Positions 5,858-9,984 of a stretch of DNA of 9,984 bases are shown piece after piece. Both the position numbers and the translations under genes were made by a program. Every line of letters begins with the position of its first letter. Position 1 is the first letter of the stretch. The stretch spans positions 1 through 9,984 of the forward strand of contig RFZT01000069.1 in the NCBI GenBank assembly GCA_009920585.1, in the 5' to 3' direction. This DNA is from a bacterium (GTDB taxonomy: Bacteria > Verrucomicrobiota > Verrucomicrobiia > Chthoniobacterales > Terrimicrobiaceae). The notes under the pieces were generated by a model, which worked only from the letters and a program-made list of their open reading frames with translations, ran no database searches and had not been told where the DNA came from.

Positions 5858-7780
5858 ATGTCTGCATCTGCCCAATTCGGTTCCACTCTCGCTGAGGTTT
5901 ATTCCAACGCCGCGCGACGCTATGACGGTATGCCGGCTTTTTACCGAAAGGATAGAGGGAGAGCGAATGGCCATGTGACATTCCAAGGCATTTTCGAGAG
6001 TGGCCTAGACTTGGCGACGGCTCTCATTGCGCTCGGCATTGAGGCGAGAGAGCATGTCGGCCTCATTGCGGATAACCGTCTTGAGTGGATCCTCAGCGAC
6101 TATGGGATTCTTTTGGCTGGCGCCGCCGATGTGCCGCGTGGATCTGATGTCACCGATCCGGAATTGATTTACATACTCACCCACTCGGACTCCAAGGTTG
6201 TCTTTGTTGAGAATAGGGCGCTTCTACGTCGCCTTCTTGCCCTTCGCCCTCAACTCTCACACGTTCGCCACATCATTCTCATGGTCGCTGATGGGGAGCC
6301 TGTCGAAGATGGGGTGCGTTTGCTCGATGATCTTCTGGTCGAGGGCGCCCGCCTTCGTGCTTCTGGTGACCATTCCGCTTCCGATCGCATGCGCGCAGTG
6401 AAGCCCTCCGATCTTTTCACTATCATTTACACCTCTGGCACGACGGGGACCCCGAAAGGAGTTCAGCTCACACATGCGAACATGTGTTCTCAGATCGAGA
6501 ATCTCCCCATCGCTTTGCGTCCAGGAGATCGTGCACTTTCGATTCTTCCTATCTGGCATAGCTATGAGCGTGTCTTTGAGATGCTTTGTATTTCCCGTGG
6601 CGTCTCGACACATTACACGAGCCTGCGCGCGCTCGGGGAGGATTTGAAATCTGTCCGCCCAACGGTGATGGCTTCAGCGCCGCGACTCTGGGAGAATCTT
6701 TATCTTAAAATCCTGGGTAGCGTAAAATCCGCTCCGCCGCTCCGCCAAACGCTATTCCATCTCGCCTACCGCACCACGCGCAATGTGAAGCGTGCAGAAC
6801 GCTTCTTTCTCGGTCAGCAGTTGGACCTTCATGGCCGCAGTGCATTTGCCTCGCTAGCCCTTGCGATTAAGTATGCCGCCGCTTGGACTATATCCCTCCT
6901 GCCCGCCGTCCTCCTAGATCGTTTGGTTCTCAAAAAGCTCAGAGCCATCGTGGGTGGAGAATTCCGTGGCACGATATCCGGCGGCGGGGCCTTACAACCT
7001 CATGTGGACGAATTCTTCAACTTCATCGGCATCCCTGTGCTGGAAGGTTATGGGATGACCGAGACTTCGCCCGTGCTCGCCGTTCGCACATGGGATAACC
7101 TTGTTATTGGAACCGTCGGTGCCCTCTACCCTCATACGGAACTTCGCATCGTCGATCTCCACACCGGAGCGATACTTTATCCTGATACGGCCCATCGTGG
7201 AGGGGGAAGGGGACTCCGTGGAGAGATCCATGTCAAGGGACCGCAAGTCATGAGCGGATATTATAAAAACCCTGATGCAACCGAGCGTGTGCTCCGTGAT
7301 GGTTGGATGAATACGGGCGATATCGGCATGGTGACTTATAATGATTGCTTGAAAATCCTCGGCCGCTCGAAGGATACGATCGTGCTTTTGAATGGAGAAA
7401 ATATCGAACCTCTCCCCATCGAAGCCCGCTTGTTGGAGTCTCCCTTCATCGACCAGTGCATGGTGGTTGGACAGGATCAAAAAGCTCTCGGGGTGCTCAT
7501 TGTGCCTTCGCTGGAGCATCTGCGAACCGCTGGCATTGACGCAAAATCCCTGGCCGAGATCGCCAGTGTCGAAAAGGTTCGGCAATTAGTCGAAGACGAT
7601 ATCCGCAATCTCATCAACCACAGTTCAGGCTTCAAATCCTTTGAGCGAATCACCAGCTTCCGACTGCTACCAAAAACCTTCGATGTCGGCGATGAGATGA
7701 CGAATACTTTCAAGCTCAAGCGACACGTCATCACGGAGCATTACGCCGAGTTGATCGCCGAGATGTTCCATCAGGACTAA
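5858..7780 (+). CDS. Long-chain fatty acid--CoA ligase (AMP-forming, FadD15-like)
   Basis: This 640-residue adenylate-forming enzyme activates a long-chain fatty acid with ATP and then loads it onto CoA, feeding beta-oxidation or lipid synthesis. It works at the inner face of the membrane. Visible motifs in order are the ATP loop YTSGTTGTPKG (191-201), LPIWHSYER (230-238), GYGMTETSP (397-405), TGD (486-488), LGRSKDTIVL with NGENIEP (501-518), and the C-terminal KLKR (619-622) near the expected catalytic Lys. The VPRGSD segment near residue 92, the long insert with a hydrophobic stretch at about 329-360, and the total length place it with the FadD15/eukaryotic LACS-like branch and not with short acetyl-CoA synthetases. 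ATG 5858 begins the normal N-terminus. No Shine-Dalgarno sequence precedes it; gaaagagg (5823-5830) is too far away. Chain-length preference cannot be read from sequence. It converges on katG. Confidence 0.9.
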   Translation: MSASAQFGSTLAEVYSNAARRYDGMPAFYRKDRGRANGHVTFQGIFESGLDLATALIALGIEAREHVGLIADNRLEWILSDYGILLAGAADVPRGSDVTDPELIYILTHSDSKVVFVENRALLRRLLALRPQLSHVRHIILMVADGEPVEDGVRLLDDLLVEGARLRASGDHSASDRMRAVKPSDLFTIIYTSGTTGTPKGVQLTHANMCSQIENLPIALRPGDRALSILPIWHSYERVFEMLCISRGVSTHYTSLRALGEDLKSVRPTVMASAPRLWENLYLKILGSVKSAPPLRQTLFHLAYRTTRNVKRAERFFLGQQLDLHGRSAFASLALAIKYAAAWTISLLPAVLLDRLVLKKLRAIVGGEFRGTISGGGALQPHVDEFFNFIGIPVLEGYGMTETSPVLAVRTWDNLVIGTVGALYPHTELRIVDLHTGAILYPDTAHRGGGRGLRGEIHVKGPQVMSGYYKNPDATERVLRDGWMNTGDIGMVTYNDCLKILGRSKDTIVLLNGENIEPLPIEARLLESPFIDQCMVVGQDQKALGVLIVPSLEHLRTAGIDAKSLAEIASVEKVRQLVEDDIRNLINHSSGFKSFERITSFRLLPKTFDVGDEMTNTFKLKRHVITEHYAELIAEMFHQD

Positions 7781-7781
7781 T

Positions 7782-7817
7782 CGCCTGCCCCAGCGCAACC
7801 ACAGGCAGGGGCAAGCG
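7782..7817. terminator. Hairpin between convergent genes, possible bidirectional terminator
   Basis: Bases 7782-7791 (cgcctgcccc) can pair with 7808-7817 (ggggcaagcg) at nine of ten positions, with one C/A mismatch and a 16-base loop. It starts one base after the acyl-CoA ligase stop codon and lies about 30 bases beyond the katG stop on the other strand, where both transcripts should end. No T-run follows on either strand, so it is not a textbook intrinsic terminator. It may protect 3' ends or act with Rho. Confidence 0.4.
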
Positions 7818-7848
7818 GAGATTCAAAAAGATGCGGGGCCTCTTTGTG

Positions 7849-9984
7849 TTACTTGAGATCGAAGCGGTCCAAGTTCATCACCTTGGTCCAAGCTGCAACA
7901 AAATCGTGAACAAACTTAGTCTCCGAATCGGAGGTGCCGTAGACTTCAGCAAGAGCTCGAAGTTGAGAGTTAGATCCAAAAACGAGATCAACGCGGGTTC
8001 CATTCCACTTGAGATCCCCGGTTTTGCGGTCGCGACCCTCGAACACATCGGCGTCTTTCGAGACAGGTTTCCACTCGGTCCTCATATCAAGAAGGTTGAT
8101 GAAAAAGTCGTTGGTGAGAACTCCTGCGCGTTTCGTGAAAACACCGTGTTGGGACTTCTCAAAGTTTGCGTTCAGTGAACGCAGGCCGCCAACTAGCACA
8201 GTCATCTCCGGCGCGGTGAGCGTGAGGAGTTGGGCTCGATCGAGTAGGAGTTCCTCGGCGGAGATTGTGAATCTCGACTTCTGATAGTTGCGGAATCCGT
8301 CTGCGACGGGCTCCAGAACAGCGAATGATTCTACATCCGTTTCGGATTGGGAAGCATCCATGCGCCCTGGCGTGAACGAAACAGTGACTTCGTGGCCTGC
8401 ATTTTTTGCGGCGAGTTCGACGCCTGCGCAGCCTGCCAGAACGATGAGATCAGCTAGGGAAACTTTTTTACCGCCGGTTTGGGCGCTGTTGAAGTCAGAT
8501 TGAATACCCTCTAATGCGGTGAGCACCTTGGCCAGTTGATCGGGTTGATTGACCTCCCAATCCTTTTGTGGGGCAAGGCGGATGCGGGCGCCATTTGCGC
8601 CGCCACGCTTGTCGGATCCGCGAAATGTGGAGGCCGATGCCCAAGCCGCGCTCACGAGTTCGGAAACGGTGAGGCCGGAAGCGAGGACTTGTTTCTTGAG
8701 CGAACTCACGTCCGCCTGATCGATGAGCGGGTGATTGATGGCGGGGATGGGGTCCTGCCAGATGAGGGCTTCGGTCGGGATTTCTGGACCAAGGTGGCGG
8801 GAGCGGGGACCCATGTCGCGGTGAGTGAGCTTGAACCACGCGCGTGCAAAAGCATCCGCAAACTGATCAGGATTTTCGAGGAAACGACGGGAAATCTTTT
8901 CGTAGGCCGGATCGAAGCGGAGCGAGAGGTCAGTGGTAAGCATGGTCGGGACCAATTTCTTCGTTGGGTCGTGAGCATCGGGAATGGTCGCAGCAGCATC
9001 CTTCGCCGTCCATTGATTCGCGCCTGCGGGGCTTTTCGTTAGCTCCCATTCATGGCCGAACAAGTTTTCAAAATACAAGTTGCTCCACTTGGTGGGCGTT
9101 TGTGACCAGGTGACTTCAAGTCCGCTGGTGATCGCATCCGCACCTTTGCCGGAGCGGAAGCTGTTTTTCCATCCGAATCCCTGCTCTTCGATCGGGGCCG
9201 CTTCGGGTTCGGGCCCCACGTTTTTGGCATCACCCGCTCCGTGGCATTTGCCGAAGGTATGCCCACCCGCGATGAGGGCCACGGTCTCCTCGTCGTTCAT
9301 CGCCATGCGAGCGAAGGTTTCGCGAATATCGCGTGCAGCAGCAAGAGGATCAGGATTGCCATTTGGACCTTCGGGATTGACGTAAATCAGGCCCATCTGG
9401 ACCGCTGCGAGCGGATTCTCGAGATTGCGATCACCAGTGTAACGTTGGTCATCGAGCCATTTTTTTTCTGCGCCCCAATAGATGTCCTCTTCGGGTTCCC
9501 AGATATCTGCGCGGCCTCCGGCGAATCCGAAGGTTTTGAATCCCATCGTCTCAAGGGCGACATTGCCCGTGAGAATCATCAAGTCGGCCCATGAGATTTT
9601 GCGGCCGTATTTTTGTTTGATCGGCCAGAGCAAGCGACGAGCCTTGTCGAGATTGCCGTTGTCGGGCCAACTATTAAGTGGAGCGAAGCGCTGGCTGCCA
9701 TTTCCCCCGCCGCCGCGTCCGTCACCGGTGCGGTAAGTCCCAGCACTATGCCACGCCATGCGAACAAACAAGGGGCCATAGTGACCGTAGTCCGCCGGCC
9801 ACCAATCTTGTGAATCGGTCATGAGGTCAGCGATATCCTTCTTCAATACCGCGAAATCGAGACTCTGGAATTCCTCCCCATAATTGAAACTATTGCCCAT
9901 CGGATCGGACTTGGTTGAATGCTGATGTAGGATTCGAAGGTTGAGCTGATTCGGCCACCAGTCACGATTGGCGGTCCCCTTTGC
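7849..9984 (-). CDS. katG: Catalase-peroxidase KatG (5' end outside window)
   Basis: This is a bifunctional haem enzyme that removes hydrogen peroxide by catalase and peroxidase activity. The ATG complementary to 9898-9900 is internal, not the start. The frame stays open to the window edge and encodes the conserved N-terminal NRDWWPNQLNLRILHQHS segment, so 712 residues are visible and only a short N-terminus is missing. Numbered from that internal Met, the active site is complete: R47, W50 and H51 in RMAWHSAGTYR, Y173 in IYVNPEGPNG and M199 in FARMAMND (the Trp-Tyr-Met adduct needed for catalase activity), and proximal haem ligand H214 in AGGHTFGKCH. The second, haem-free domain follows and the C-terminus is normal (about LDRFDLK). 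The promoter, and any OxyR or Fur-type site, lie outside the window. Nothing suggests damage or transfer. Confidence 0.98.
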   Translation of the reverse strand, partial: AKGTANRDWWPNQLNLRILHQHSTKSDPMGNSFNYGEEFQSLDFAVLKKDIADLMTDSQDWWPADYGHYGPLFVRMAWHSAGTYRTGDGRGGGGNGSQRFAPLNSWPDNGNLDKARRLLWPIKQKYGRKISWADLMILTGNVALETMGFKTFGFAGGRADIWEPEEDIYWGAEKKWLDDQRYTGDRNLENPLAAVQMGLIYVNPEGPNGNPDPLAAARDIRETFARMAMNDEETVALIAGGHTFGKCHGAGDAKNVGPEPEAAPIEEQGFGWKNSFRSGKGADAITSGLEVTWSQTPTKWSNLYFENLFGHEWELTKSPAGANQWTAKDAAATIPDAHDPTKKLVPTMLTTDLSLRFDPAYEKISRRFLENPDQFADAFARAWFKLTHRDMGPRSRHLGPEIPTEALIWQDPIPAINHPLIDQADVSSLKKQVLASGLTVSELVSAAWASASTFRGSDKRGGANGARIRLAPQKDWEVNQPDQLAKVLTALEGIQSDFNSAQTGGKKVSLADLIVLAGCAGVELAAKNAGHEVTVSFTPGRMDASQSETDVESFAVLEPVADGFRNYQKSRFTISAEELLLDRAQLLTLTAPEMTVLVGGLRSLNANFEKSQHGVFTKRAGVLTNDFFINLLDMRTEWKPVSKDADVFEGRDRKTGDLKWNGTRVDLVFGSNSQLRALAEVYGTSDSETKFVHDFVAAWTKVMNLDRFDLK

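Noticed and set aside
9898..9900. The codon at 9898-9900 (minus) as the katG start
   Set aside because: The frame continues upstream to the window edge and encodes the conserved KatG segment with NRDWWPNQLNL, so this Met is internal.

Overview
The window is ordinary chromosomal DNA from a free-living bacterium of moderately high G+C content. It carries eight protein-coding genes packed closely on both strands. I see no rRNA, tRNA, CRISPR array, insertion sequence or phage gene. An organism of the Verrucomicrobiota is my best guess. That rests on the style of the TatA protein, the repeated absence of Shine-Dalgarno sequences, and the pairing of periplasmic housekeeping genes with a long FadD15-like acyl-CoA ligase. 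It is inference only, because no marker gene is present.

Layout. Bases 1-179 are the 3' end of an unidentified gene whose protein ends in a Thr-Pro-Ser-Ala repeat. Eleven bases later on the same strand comes a CvfB/YitL-type S1 RNA-binding protein (191-1045). Facing it tail to tail is an old yellow enzyme-type alkene reductase (1058-2161, minus). A 119-bp divergent intergenic region with degenerate repeats separates that from a GT1-type glycosyltransferase (2281-3525, plus). Next is a tight three-gene plus-strand cluster: tatA (3598-3834), a secreted endonuclease/exonuclease/phosphatase-fold protein with a TTG start (3841-4740), and a TlpA/ResA-like exported protein (4737-5777). In the last of these, both cysteines of the thioredoxin CxxC motif are serine. 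A long-chain acyl-CoA ligase (5858-7780) follows and converges on katG (7849-9984, minus), whose 5' end lies beyond the window.

How the genes relate. Only the tatA/nuclease/TlpA-like cluster looks like a true operon: six bases separate the first pair and the second pair overlaps by ATGA. All three products belong to the cell envelope. The nuclease and the TlpA-like protein carry Sec-type rather than twin-arginine signals, so tatA is probably a general Tat component and not their dedicated exporter. The alkene reductase and KatG both fit defence against oxidative or electrophile stress, but they are far apart and under separate control.

I found no clearly novel defence or mobile system. The points most worth a second look are the redox-dead thioredoxin domain, the in-frame tatA/nuclease junction with its TTG start, the absence of Shine-Dalgarno sequences across the window, and the third-position-only variation in the Thr-Pro-Ser-Ala repeat.
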